Positions 8,156 to 15,409 of a stretch of DNA of 64,000 nucleotides are shown piece after piece. Every line of letters begins with the position of its first letter. The stretch's first letter is position 1. The stretch lies in contig NZ_JNLE01000003.1 of NCBI RefSeq assembly GCF_000702945.1, positions 4,511,501 to 4,575,500 of the forward strand, read 5' to 3'. The notes beneath the pieces are model-generated. The model searched no databases, was not told the origin of the DNA, and was given only the letters and a program-made list of their open reading frames with translations. A program made the position numbers and the translations under genes. This DNA comes from Clostridium sp. KNHs205 (GTDB taxonomy: Bacteria > Bacillota > Clostridia > Lachnospirales > Lachnospiraceae).

Positions 8156-9377
8156 TTGGTGCCTCCTTCTGTGTAAAATAGTTCAGAAAGAACTTCTTCA
8201 GCTGTATGTACTGCTTCACTGTTAATCCTGAATTCATCAAGCTTTCCTTCTCCAGCCGCATGGTAAATAAGTTGCTTGTAAATTTCTCCATAAGCTCAGC
8301 CAGCTCTTCTTTTGTCTGTTCCTCTTTTTTATCTGTAAGGAAATATTCCTTCGCTGCCACCAGGCTTACCGTAAACATTACCAATGCCCCTTCCGGTGAT
8401 GTGGGCCTGTCTGTTTTCAGGTTATGTGAGGCTATGATATTGGTAACAGCTTCAGGAAGCTGATAGGTCTTTGCTAAAGCTAACCCTTCTGCCACATAAT
8501 CCTTACCCTTAAGCTTTCCAATTTCATGATACAGCCCGCCTGCTTTGGCTATCCTCTTATCCAAGCCCGCTACAGCCGCTGCCTGCTCTGATATTACAGC
8601 TATCTGACTGGAGTGTTCATAAAGCTTGTCCGACTCCTTTAACATTCTGCAGAGAACAAAGTCCTCTTTTATTATCTCTTCAACTGTAGGTTTCTTACTT
8701 ACGGTTTTATCCTGGCTTGCCGCCTCATTTAATCTTTTCAGATAAATGAATCCCATTGTTTCACCAAGGGCAATGGCTGCCAAAACAGAACTCAGTGTTA
8801 GTAAGCTGTGCAGGTTTAACAAATCCTTCACAACAAAATTACAATTTATCAAAAGCATGATAACATCAAAGGATAAAACCAGAGCTACTTTATAGATAAG
8901 CTGTATGAAGTTAACCCTGTACACCGTCAACAGGCTGATCAGAATACCTGTTACCAGCAAAAAAATACTGTCTTCCAAGGAGGCCAGACTGGCTCCATAC
9001 AGGAATAGAAATTGAACAATGGTATAAAAAATGCCTGCTTCTTTCTTTAATAATACTGTGGTAAATACTACACCAGTTAACAAAAGAGGCATGAAATCTG
9101 TCCTTAAAAATACTATTCCAGGCAGCGATACCATAACAGTTCCTATAAAAATTTCTGAAATGCGGGAACTGTATCTGTCTTTCTCTTTGATACTGTCTAT
9201 ATACAAGATAAGCAGTATTACAATAAGAACTGCATAAATACTTCCTCTAACAATGCTTATGAGCGGTACATGAATATGAAATGCCACTGATAGTGCTGCT
9301 ATAGCAACTATAGCTGCCATCAGATATATTGGCATTCCATCATGTTTACCGTTACTTCGTTTCTTATCAGATGTCAT
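8139..9377 (-). CDS. PgpH-like 7TM-HD protein, shortened and with degenerate HD site
   Basis: Its position between phoH and ybeY is that of pgpH, a membrane c-di-AMP phosphodiesterase. It has 412 residues against roughly 700 for full PgpH. The large extracellular domain is absent and the chain opens almost at once with about seven transmembrane helices. The cytoplasmic part keeps HD-like helices (YEHSSQIAVISEQAA, GGLYHEIGKLKG). However, the HD pair is His-Glu, the usual ENQ...NPHD stretch after it is missing, and the late AD metal-ligand region reads EGALVMFTVSLVA. What is known of the family suggests the catalytic metals are bound poorly or not at all. It may act as a sensor or scaffold. AGGTG precedes the ATG. 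Confidence 0.75.
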   Translation of the reverse strand: MTSDKKRSNGKHDGMPIYLMAAIVAIAALSVAFHIHVPLISIVRGSIYAVLIVILLILYIDSIKEKDRYSSRISEIFIGTVMVSLPGIVFLRTDFMPLLLTGVVFTTVLLKKEAGIFYTIVQFLFLYGASLASLEDSIFLLVTGILISLLTVYRVNFIQLIYKVALVLSFDVIMLLINCNFVVKDLLNLHSLLTLSSVLAAIALGETMGFIYLKRLNEAASQDKTVSKKPTVEEIIKEDFVLCRMLKESDKLYEHSSQIAVISEQAAAVAGLDKRIAKAGGLYHEIGKLKGKDYVAEGLALAKTYQLPEAVTNIIASHNLKTDRPTSPEGALVMFTVSLVAAKEYFLTDKKEEQTKEELAELMEKFTSNLFTMRLEKESLMNSGLTVKQYIQLKKFFLNYFTQKEAPIDTEY

Positions 9378-9411
9378 ATCTTCACCTATTCACCTGCTTT
9401 GTCCGGCAGTA

Positions 9412-10470
9412 TTAGCTCTGTCTTTTTCTTCGGTATGGCTTTTCTGTATTTCTGGCAAGGGTCCCTTTCGGTCCTCTCTTTGCATATTTTTCACTTTTCA
9501 GCTCAGTTTTATTTATTTTACTTTCATAGCTCTCATATGCCATAACAATTTTCTGCACAAGAGGATGCCTTACGACATCCTGCCCGCTTAAATAAGCAAA
9601 ACCAATGTCATCAATCTTATTTAACACCTTTAGTGCTACATCTAATCCGGACTGGGTTCCGGTAGGCAGATCCTTCTGGGATAAGTCGCCGGTTATTACG
9701 ACTTTGGAACCAAAGCCTATACGGGTTAAGAACATCTTCATCTGTGCCGGTGTGGTATTCTGAGCTTCATCCAGAATAATAAAGGCATTTTCTAAGGTTC
9801 GCCCTCTCATATATGCCAGAGGGGCAACTTCTATTAACCCTTTTTCTGTATTCTTAAGATATCCTTCTGCTCCCATAATCTGATACAGCGCATCATAAAG
9901 AGGCCTCAGGTAAGGGTCAACCTTACTCTGCAAATCTCCTGGAAGGAAGCCTAATTTCTCTCCTGCTTCAATTGCCGGTCTGGTAAGAATGATTTTACTT
10001 ACATCGTCATTCTTAAAAGCAGTTACCGCCATTGCCATTGCAAGGTAGGTCTTACCGGTACCTGCAGGACCCACTCCGAAAGTGATCATTTTCTTTCTGA
10101 TAAGATCAACATATGCCTTCTGTCCCAAGGTTTTTGGTTTTATCGGTTTACCGGATATGGTATGGCAAATAAGATCCTGATCAATCTCTACTATAGCTGC
10201 TTCTTTGTTATCCTGACTAAGGGACAGGGCATAACTGACATTTTGTTCTGTTATAATATTCCCTCTCTTGGATAATTCCAGCAGATTCATAAAAACACTT
10301 TTTGCTTTGGCTACATTATCATTTTCTCCGATTAGTTTAATCTCGCTGTCACGGACTATAATAGTTACACTAAGAGTTCTTTCAATCATCTTTACATAGG
10401 CATCGAACTGGCCGAATACATTTTTTTCATGCTCAAGAGGCACATCAATTATCGTTTCTATCAGACTCAT
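9412..10470 (-). CDS. phoH: PhoH-family ATPase
   Basis: The 352-residue PhoH-like P-loop ATPase starts MSLIETIIDVPLEHE. The N-terminal third resembles a KH-like RNA-binding module. Walker A is GPAGTGKT, near residue 140 of the chosen start, and Walker B is AFIILDEAQN. The family is linked to RNA metabolism and ribosome assembly with YbeY, its neighbour here. The ATG at 10470 has GGAGG 13 bases upstream. It overlaps the end of yqfD by 26 bases, pointing to coupled translation. An earlier in-frame ATG at 10503 lacks a ribosome site. Confidence 0.93.
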   Translation of the reverse strand: MSLIETIIDVPLEHEKNVFGQFDAYVKMIERTLSVTIIVRDSEIKLIGENDNVAKAKSVFMNLLELSKRGNIITEQNVSYALSLSQDNKEAAIVEIDQDLICHTISGKPIKPKTLGQKAYVDLIRKKMITFGVGPAGTGKTYLAMAMAVTAFKNDDVSKIILTRPAIEAGEKLGFLPGDLQSKVDPYLRPLYDALYQIMGAEGYLKNTEKGLIEVAPLAYMRGRTLENAFIILDEAQNTTPAQMKMFLTRIGFGSKVVITGDLSQKDLPTGTQSGLDVALKVLNKIDDIGFAYLSGQDVVRHPLVQKIVMAYESYESKINKTELKSEKYAKRGPKGTLARNTEKPYRRKRQS

Positions 10471-11686
10471 CCGTATCAATAATCCTCCACTCACTGTCAT
10501 CAATAGCTTTAAAATCTTTCACGGATTCTAATACCACAAGTTTGCCATTTGCTGTACAGACATTCCCTTTCACGGCTATTTCAACATTATTTTCCAGTAT
10601 TATAACATTATTTTCTTCTAATTTCTTTATAAATCTTTTTAATTTTAATTCTGCTAATGCTTTTGCTTCCGCTTCTGTGTATTTTTTCTTTTCTTCATTA
10701 TATGCCAGGTAACGGTTTGCTGTCAGTGAAACAGGAAGATAGAATTCATCATTTAAATGAAGCGTAAACTCATTCCCAATTATATCATACTTGTCATAGG
10801 GAATTCTAGGTCTGTATAAATTTATTTTTTTCAGGAAAAATGATAAACTATAGGACTTCTTCTCACTGCCAGTATAAATCTTATCAATATAATTAAGGGA
10901 AAATTTGTCATTATATTCATAAAAGGTCTTACCGATAATATCAGCATCTGCTATAACCGGTTCTTTTCGAACCAGGGTTTCATTATCACCTATAATATTA
11001 ACCACTCCGGATACAATTATATCACCTTTTTTTACTACATCTCCAATACCCACCAAAGGATCTCCGGTTCGAGTGACTATCTGAGATATAATGCAATCCT
11101 TAGAGGCGACGATATGGCAGTTCTCTGTAGCTGTTACAGCGGGTGCCGGCATATTTGTCTCAGTGATCTTAATAATCAGCCTTGTACCTTTTATTTCTGC
11201 AGATACCCAGCCTATGTCATTATAGCTGTGCCTTATAAGATCTTCAATTGCCTGACTGTTAATATGCTTTTTTTGAAGTCCCGGGTATATCTCATTGTTC
11301 TTTAGGAATTTAACCATCGCTTCCTGCGTATAGGTATATCCACCCGAAACATTAATATCCCAAATAAACAGGGATAATATGTATAGTATAACTGCAAAAA
11401 GAAGAAAACCAGCTACATATCCGCTTCTTTTTCTATAAGTATGTATGATAAAAGGCAGACCATATCTTTTTCGTATATAGGGAAGTGTACCTGTTTTTCT
11501 GGCAAAAGGTTTCAGCTTATAATAATCTTTCAGTCTGATTTTAAATTCATACTCATTATCTGTAACCTTAAGATCCCACAAGAAAATAAAACGATTACTG
11601 CAAAGATTTATAAAACGTTCCGTAGACATACCCTTTAACCGTATCAACAGATATCCCTGCAGCCAACGAATAAACAATAATACCAT
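10445..11686 (-). CDS. yqfD: Sporulation protein YqfD
   Basis: The protein has 413 residues from the ATG at 11686, which has GGAGGG 7 bases upstream; the longer reading begins without a ribosome site. The N-terminal 80 residues are basic and soluble (IRWLQGYLLIRLKGMSTERF). One transmembrane segment follows (AGFLLFAVILYILSLFIWDI), then a long extracytoplasmic part beginning NVSGGYTYTQEAMVKFL, as in YqfD. YqfD is a conserved SigE-regulated sporulation protein whose loss in Bacillus affects spore formation. yqfC lies just upstream, the standard partner. The late region ELKLKRFIKKLEENNVIILE is typical of the family end. Confidence 0.9.
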   Translation of the reverse strand: MVLLFIRWLQGYLLIRLKGMSTERFINLCSNRFIFLWDLKVTDNEYEFKIRLKDYYKLKPFARKTGTLPYIRKRYGLPFIIHTYRKRSGYVAGFLLFAVILYILSLFIWDINVSGGYTYTQEAMVKFLKNNEIYPGLQKKHINSQAIEDLIRHSYNDIGWVSAEIKGTRLIIKITETNMPAPAVTATENCHIVASKDCIISQIVTRTGDPLVGIGDVVKKGDIIVSGVVNIIGDNETLVRKEPVIADADIIGKTFYEYNDKFSLNYIDKIYTGSEKKSYSLSFFLKKINLYRPRIPYDKYDIIGNEFTLHLNDEFYLPVSLTANRYLAYNEEKKKYTEAEAKALAELKLKRFIKKLEENNVIILENNVEIAVKGNVCTANGKLVVLESVKDFKAIDDSEWRIIDTDESDRNDN

Positions 11687-11783
11687 CTGACACCCTCCGA
11701 TATTGTTATTACATCTTTTCATTTTTACACAGTTTATGTTTCCCTTCTGGTTTCATAGACTGCTTCTACTTAAAGGTTATGTA

Positions 11784-12164
11784 CTAGGAGTCTTTCTGTG
11801 TTATATATGTTATGGCGGATACCAGTCCGGTTATACGCATTTCGTCATTTGTAAAATATGAAATATTCAAATTCTTACCTTCAATACGAATGGTACCAAC
11901 TTTGGACAGAATCTTGATCAGCTTATCATTATATTCAAGTATGCCTTTATAATTCTCGATACATACCTCGCTTCTTCCCATAGCAGTTACTATAGGGGCA
12001 CCCGCGAGAATATCAGAAGGCAGTTTCAACCTTTCAGAAACCGACTCAAGGAAAGTTCTCCTTTCTGCTTCTTCTTTCTTCTTACTTTTATTTATATGGC
12101 TGTAAAGCTCTTTATTTAAGCTCTCTTTGTTTTTATCATGCTTTGATTTGAATTTATGCTGCAT
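11784..12164 (-). CDS. yqfC: YabP/YqfC-family sporulation protein
   Basis: The protein has 126 residues. The first 45 are very Lys/Glu-rich. The remaining 80 form the YabP/YqfC domain: RLKLPSDILAGAPIVTAMG, then VCIENYKGILEYNDKLIKI, then GKNLNISYFTNDEMRITG. This domain defines small coat or cortex-linked sporulation proteins, and yqfC next to yqfD is a fixed pair in spore formers. GGAG lies 8 bases before the ATG. The charged N-terminal extension is longer than in Bacillus YqfC, which is under 100 residues. Upstream lies the hairpin-repeat array. Confidence 0.88.
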   Translation of the reverse strand: MQHKFKSKHDKNKESLNKELYSHINKSKKKEEAERRTFLESVSERLKLPSDILAGAPIVTAMGRSEVCIENYKGILEYNDKLIKILSKVGTIRIEGKNLNISYFTNDEMRITGLVSAITYITQKDS

Positions 12165-12230
12165 CTCAAAGACTCCATATTATTCTGGATTATGATAGAA
12201 TATATGGGTAAAATGGCAGAGATATACGTA

Positions 12231-12612
12231 TAATATAACTTATCAGAAATTGCTTTTTAATTTCTGATAAAAGGCAGCGCCTTTTACAGCCGTATATATA
12301 ACCTATCAGAAATTGCTTTTTTTATTTCTGATAAAAGGCAGCGCCTTTTGCAGCCGTGCATATAACTTACAGGGTTTGCTTTTCATATTTCTGATAAAAG
12401 GCAGCGCCTTTTGCAGCCGTGCATATAACTTACAGAGTTTGCTTTTCATATTTCTGATAAAAGGTAGCGCCTTTGCAGCCGTGCATATAACTTACAGAGT
12501 TTGCTTTTCATATTTCTGATAAAAAGCAGCTTCTTTTTTGCTAAGCATATAACTTATAGCGTTTGCTTTTCATATTTCTGATAAAAGACAGCTTCTTTGC
12601 TGCTATGCATGT
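12231..12612 (+). repeat. Array of six small hairpin repeats (family shared with 27.2 kb)
   Basis: Six units of about 60-66 bases each carry the core TATAACTTATCAGAAATTGC, a T-rich spacer, AATTTCTGATAAAAGGCAGC and a short GC-rich hairpin ending in GCAGCC. In the first two units the TATCAGAAAT/ATTTCTGATA arms pair perfectly. Later units read ACTTACAGAGTTTGC, which weakens the pairing. The same core, with TATCGGAAATT, forms the array at 27220-27480. It lies between rpsU and yqfC. The open frame through it on the plus strand is only translated repeat. Confidence 0.85.
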
Positions 12613-12649
12613 CTGCTGCTTATGATAAAATGATTAAAGTTTTTGGACA

Positions 12650-12682
12650 AAATAAAAACCCCTGAACTCCTGTTCAAGGGTT
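12650..12682 (-). terminator. Rho-independent terminator after rpsU
   Basis: On the minus strand, AACCCTTGAAC pairs with GTTCAGGGGTT (one G-U pair) around an AGGA loop, followed by TTTTTATTTT. It begins 33 bases past the rpsU stop and should separate rpsU from the repeat array and yqfC. Confidence 0.85.
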
Positions 12683-12714
12683 ATTTAAGCAGATAAATCT
12701 ACTAGATATTCTAC

Positions 12715-12891
12715 TTATTTGAATTTACGCTTACGAGCAGCTTCTGACTTCTTCTTACGTCTTACGCTCGGCTTCTCATAATGCTCTCTTTTACGGATTT
12801 CCTGCTGAATGCCTGCCTTCGCACAGTTTCTCTTGAATCTACGTAGAGCACTATCTAAAGTCTCATTATCTTTTACAATAACATTTGACAT
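12715..12891 (-). CDS. rpsU: 30S ribosomal protein S21
   Basis: The product has 58 residues, starting MSNVIVKDNETLDSALRRF and ending in the basic tail ARKRKFK. S21 is a small, Arg/Lys-rich protein of the 30S subunit near the mRNA exit platform. Length and the motif RFKRNCAKAGI are standard. GGAGGTTAGGTGTG precedes the ATG. A strong SigA promoter lies at 12972-13000 and a terminator follows, so the gene is a single-gene unit at the head of the conserved rpsU-yqfCD-phoH block. Confidence 0.97.
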   Translation of the reverse strand: MSNVIVKDNETLDSALRRFKRNCAKAGIQQEIRKREHYEKPSVRRKKKSEAARKRKFK

Positions 12892-12971
12892 AGTCTCACA
12901 CCTAACCTCCCTCCAGTTGTGTATTGTGCCTATACAACTGTTTGGGTATATTTTTGAATAGCACTAGGATA

Positions 12972-13000
12972 ATTATATTGGTTACTTAATGTTTTGTCAA
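12972..13000 (-). promoter_or_regulatory. SigA promoter for rpsU
   Basis: On the minus strand, TTGACA and TATAAT are separated by exactly 17 bases. The -10 lies 80 bases before the rpsU ATG. Both boxes match consensus perfectly, as expected for a ribosomal protein gene. Confidence 0.85.
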
Positions 13001-13134
13001 TATATTTTTTAATATTCGAACAATTACTTTCGCTGTGACTAACACTTTACCGTCCTGCTGTGCTTATGTAATATCTTATAATACCAGTGTTTACAACACT
13101 TTTCGATTAAATTTTATTCCTTTAATCTGTTTAA

Positions 13135-14628
13135 TCACTTCTTTAATTGATTGCGAAGATTCTCACTCAATTCACTCATAGCAGACATTTCTTCATTGGT
13201 TATTCGAATACTTTGATTCTGTTCTTCCATAGATGCAAGTATCTCTTCTGTAGATGCAGCATGGTCTGCCGATAGTGATGATATATTTTCCAGTTCTAAT
13301 AAAATAGATGCAAAGGTATTATTAATCTCTGTAATTTTAATATCCTGCTCTGTTATTTCATTATTTATATTCATGGAATTTTCCTCAAGTACATCAAAGC
13401 GCTCTTTTACTTCAACAATCTTATCTGTACCTGCGGTTACAGCTTCTTTACCATCAAGTACTTTATCATATGTCTGAACCGCTGCTTCAGTCAGCTTGTC
13501 GACTACCAGCAGCACTTCTTTTACTGTAGTCGAACTCATTTCAGCAAGGTCTCTAACCTCCTCTGCTACAACTGCAAAACCTTTACCAGCGTCCCCTGCT
13601 CTGGCAGCCTCAATGGCTGCATTCAAGGCAAGAAGGTTCGTTTGTCTGGCAATCGCTGTGATATTTGACATAAACTGATTAATCTGCTCCATACTGGTCT
13701 GCAGATCTACAACGGTACCCATAGCAGTACCTACTGCATTTTCAACAGTCTGCATATTCTGAAGCATTTCATCAATACCCTCAGAATTTTTACGTATGAT
13801 ATCCTTCATTTCACAGGAATAGTTCATTGCTCTTAGGGATATTTCTTTTGTTTCTTTTACAACTGCTGTAGCAACAGCTGCCTTTCCTGCTATATTGCTG
13901 GTACTCTCCGCTTCTTTTGACACCCCATCCGCTATTTTATCTACTACCTGGGTTGTTTGACCGCTGACCATTTCAATGGATTGCATATGTTTGTATGCCT
14001 TGGCAACGGAATCATCCAACTGCTGTGTATTTTTCTCAATGACAGATAGGGTTTCCTCCAGTCTTTTTGCCATCAAAAGAGCTTCCTTTTCTTTTAACAG
14101 AGCCGAATCAATATAACCGCCGCCCCATTTTGTAAGAAAGAAAAATATAAACATCATTAAATTCAAGCAAAAAATTCTTGTAATAAATTCTGTTATCGAA
14201 TGGGAATCACCTAATAACCCCTGTGGATCAAAGATAAAAAATGTTATAATAAATATATTAAATAATCCCCCGAAGGAAAGAAGTACCGATCTCTTGAAAT
14301 ATAAAGTTGCCATTGCAAAAGTTCCGGTATATATAAGGAACACTCTCATGGTTATTGCCCCGTCCATTATATGGCAAAGAAAGCTGGCTGACAAAACAAC
14401 GGAGAAAGGAATCAAAACACCGCAGACATTCTCCATAACCGGTAATCTGTTGCTGATAAACCCAATCAAAGTGGAAAATACAACTGCCGCATAGGTAGCA
14501 ATAAGTACCTTAATACCATAATCTGTTCCCACTGAAACAAAAGCCTGTCCCGTCAGTATTGTAGACAATCCCCATATTAGCAATACATTAAACTTGTTGA
14601 CCCTCTTGATATTATAATCTACTTTCAC
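13135..14628 (-). CDS. Methyl-accepting chemotaxis protein with polytopic membrane domain
   Basis: The 497-residue receptor has a first 190 residues with about six transmembrane helices and almost no extracellular loop, followed by a coiled-coil signalling domain. The hairpin tip is the conserved IARQTNLLALNAAIEAARAG and continues GFAVVAEEVRDLAE, the CheA/CheW contact region. There is no recognisable HAMP domain or periplasmic sensor, so it probably senses membrane state, internal signals or a ligand within the membrane. It stands alone, without chemotaxis partners nearby. A good promoter lies upstream at 14766-14794. Confidence 0.92.
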   Translation of the reverse strand: MKVDYNIKRVNKFNVLLIWGLSTILTGQAFVSVGTDYGIKVLIATYAAVVFSTLIGFISNRLPVMENVCGVLIPFSVVLSASFLCHIMDGAITMRVFLIYTGTFAMATLYFKRSVLLSFGGLFNIFIITFFIFDPQGLLGDSHSITEFITRIFCLNLMMFIFFFLTKWGGGYIDSALLKEKEALLMAKRLEETLSVIEKNTQQLDDSVAKAYKHMQSIEMVSGQTTQVVDKIADGVSKEAESTSNIAGKAAVATAVVKETKEISLRAMNYSCEMKDIIRKNSEGIDEMLQNMQTVENAVGTAMGTVVDLQTSMEQINQFMSNITAIARQTNLLALNAAIEAARAGDAGKGFAVVAEEVRDLAEMSSTTVKEVLLVVDKLTEAAVQTYDKVLDGKEAVTAGTDKIVEVKERFDVLEENSMNINNEITEQDIKITEINNTFASILLELENISSLSADHAASTEEILASMEEQNQSIRITNEEMSAMSELSENLRNQLKK

Positions 14629-14765
14629 TTTATACTCCCATCTGCGTATTTTATCGTGTGTACAAAATCAAGGGAGTGAAAGTGCCAATCTTTCACTCAT
14701 ATCCTCCGTAAAACGGACAGTATGTAATTTTTTTCTCCTATAGAATGCTTTCTGTCCCAAATAAA

Positions 14766-14794
14766 ATATTATTGTAAATTTATATCTTTGTCAA
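14766..14794 (-). promoter_or_regulatory. SigA promoter for the chemoreceptor gene
   Basis: On the minus strand, TTGACA and TAATAT are spaced by 17 bases. The -10 lies about 137 bases before the start codon at 14628, giving a long leader. Confidence 0.7.
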
Positions 14795-14827
14795 CCACCT
14801 CTTAATGCAGCAAAGCAACAACCTTAA

Positions 14828-15050
14828 TGTCAGCTGTGTAACGCTCTTTTTATCAGTTATGAAACTCATTCTGTCAGTTGTGTAACACTCTTAATATCTG
14901 CTGCGTAATACTCTTACTGTCTGCTACGTAATACTCTTATTGTCCAGCTGCGTAATACTCTTGCTGACTGCTGCGTAATAACTCTTACTGTCTGCTGCGT
15001 AATACTCTTACTGTCTGCTGTGTAATAACTCTTATTGTCTGTTGCGTATA
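14828..15050 (+). repeat. Degenerate tandem repeat, unit about 23-24 bases
   Basis: About nine copies of a unit close to GCTGCGTAATACTCTTACTG, plus a few bases, occupy most of the gap between the chemoreceptor and alaS. The left copies are more diverged (CAGTTGTGTAACACTCTTAA), the right ones almost identical. The unit varies in length by a base or two. No reading frame, promoter or hairpin comes with it. There are no unique spacers, so it is not a CRISPR array. Confidence 0.8.
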
Positions 15051-15199
15051 ACGATAGCATAAGATAAGCTTTCGTTAAAAATCCCCACTTACAAAAACAA
15101 AAACTCTTGTGCTAATGTTATATCATTATAGTGACAATAACCAGAAGCATTTTCCAATAACAAATCAAGTATAAAAAGCCTCTCTTCTCAATGAAGTCA

Positions 15200-15327
15200 G
15201 GCGAATGGCACAAAGCAGAAAGAACGAATGCGCCTATGGAAAGGTATTAGAGGTCCGGACTTCTTATACCTTGGAATTGAAGCATGAGTTCTTTCTGCTT
15301 TGTGCCATTCGCCGTCCCCTTGCGAAA
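15200..15327. repeat. Long hairpin element, copy 1 (REP/MITE-like)
   Basis: Two 57-base arms meet at 15256/15257. The outer 26 bases (15200-15225 with 15288-15313, starting GGCGAATGGCACAAAGC) pair fully. A 15-base internal loop on each side does not pair (GAATGCGCCTATGGA against GGAATTGAAGCATGA). The inner 16 bases pair with few mismatches. The element is followed by GTCCCCTTGCGAAA at 15314-15327, which is AAGGGGAC on the other strand. The same design recurs at 53763-53991. It lies directly beyond the alaS terminator. No protein is encoded. Confidence 0.85.
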
Positions 15328-15357
15328 AACTTACTTTTGACCTTCAAACCCTTTCCC

Positions 15358-15404
15358 ATAAAAAATGGCCTTGTCCGGTTCAGAATCTCCCCAGACAAAG
15401 CCAT
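15358..15404 (-). terminator. Rho-independent terminator after alaS
   Basis: On the minus strand, ATGGCTTTGTC pairs with GACAAGGCCAT across an 18-base loop, followed by TTTTTTAT. It begins 5 bases past the alaS stop codon. Confidence 0.85.
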
Positions 15405-15409
15405 TATTT

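Noticed and set aside
12231..12612. Looked like a CRISPR array or a coding repeat (68-codon plus-strand frame)
   Set aside because: Units follow each other without unique spacers, and the frame is only translated repeat with no ribosome site.
14828..15050. Regularly spaced repeats considered as CRISPR
   Set aside because: Unit is 23-24 bases with no spacers, and there are no cas genes anywhere in the window.
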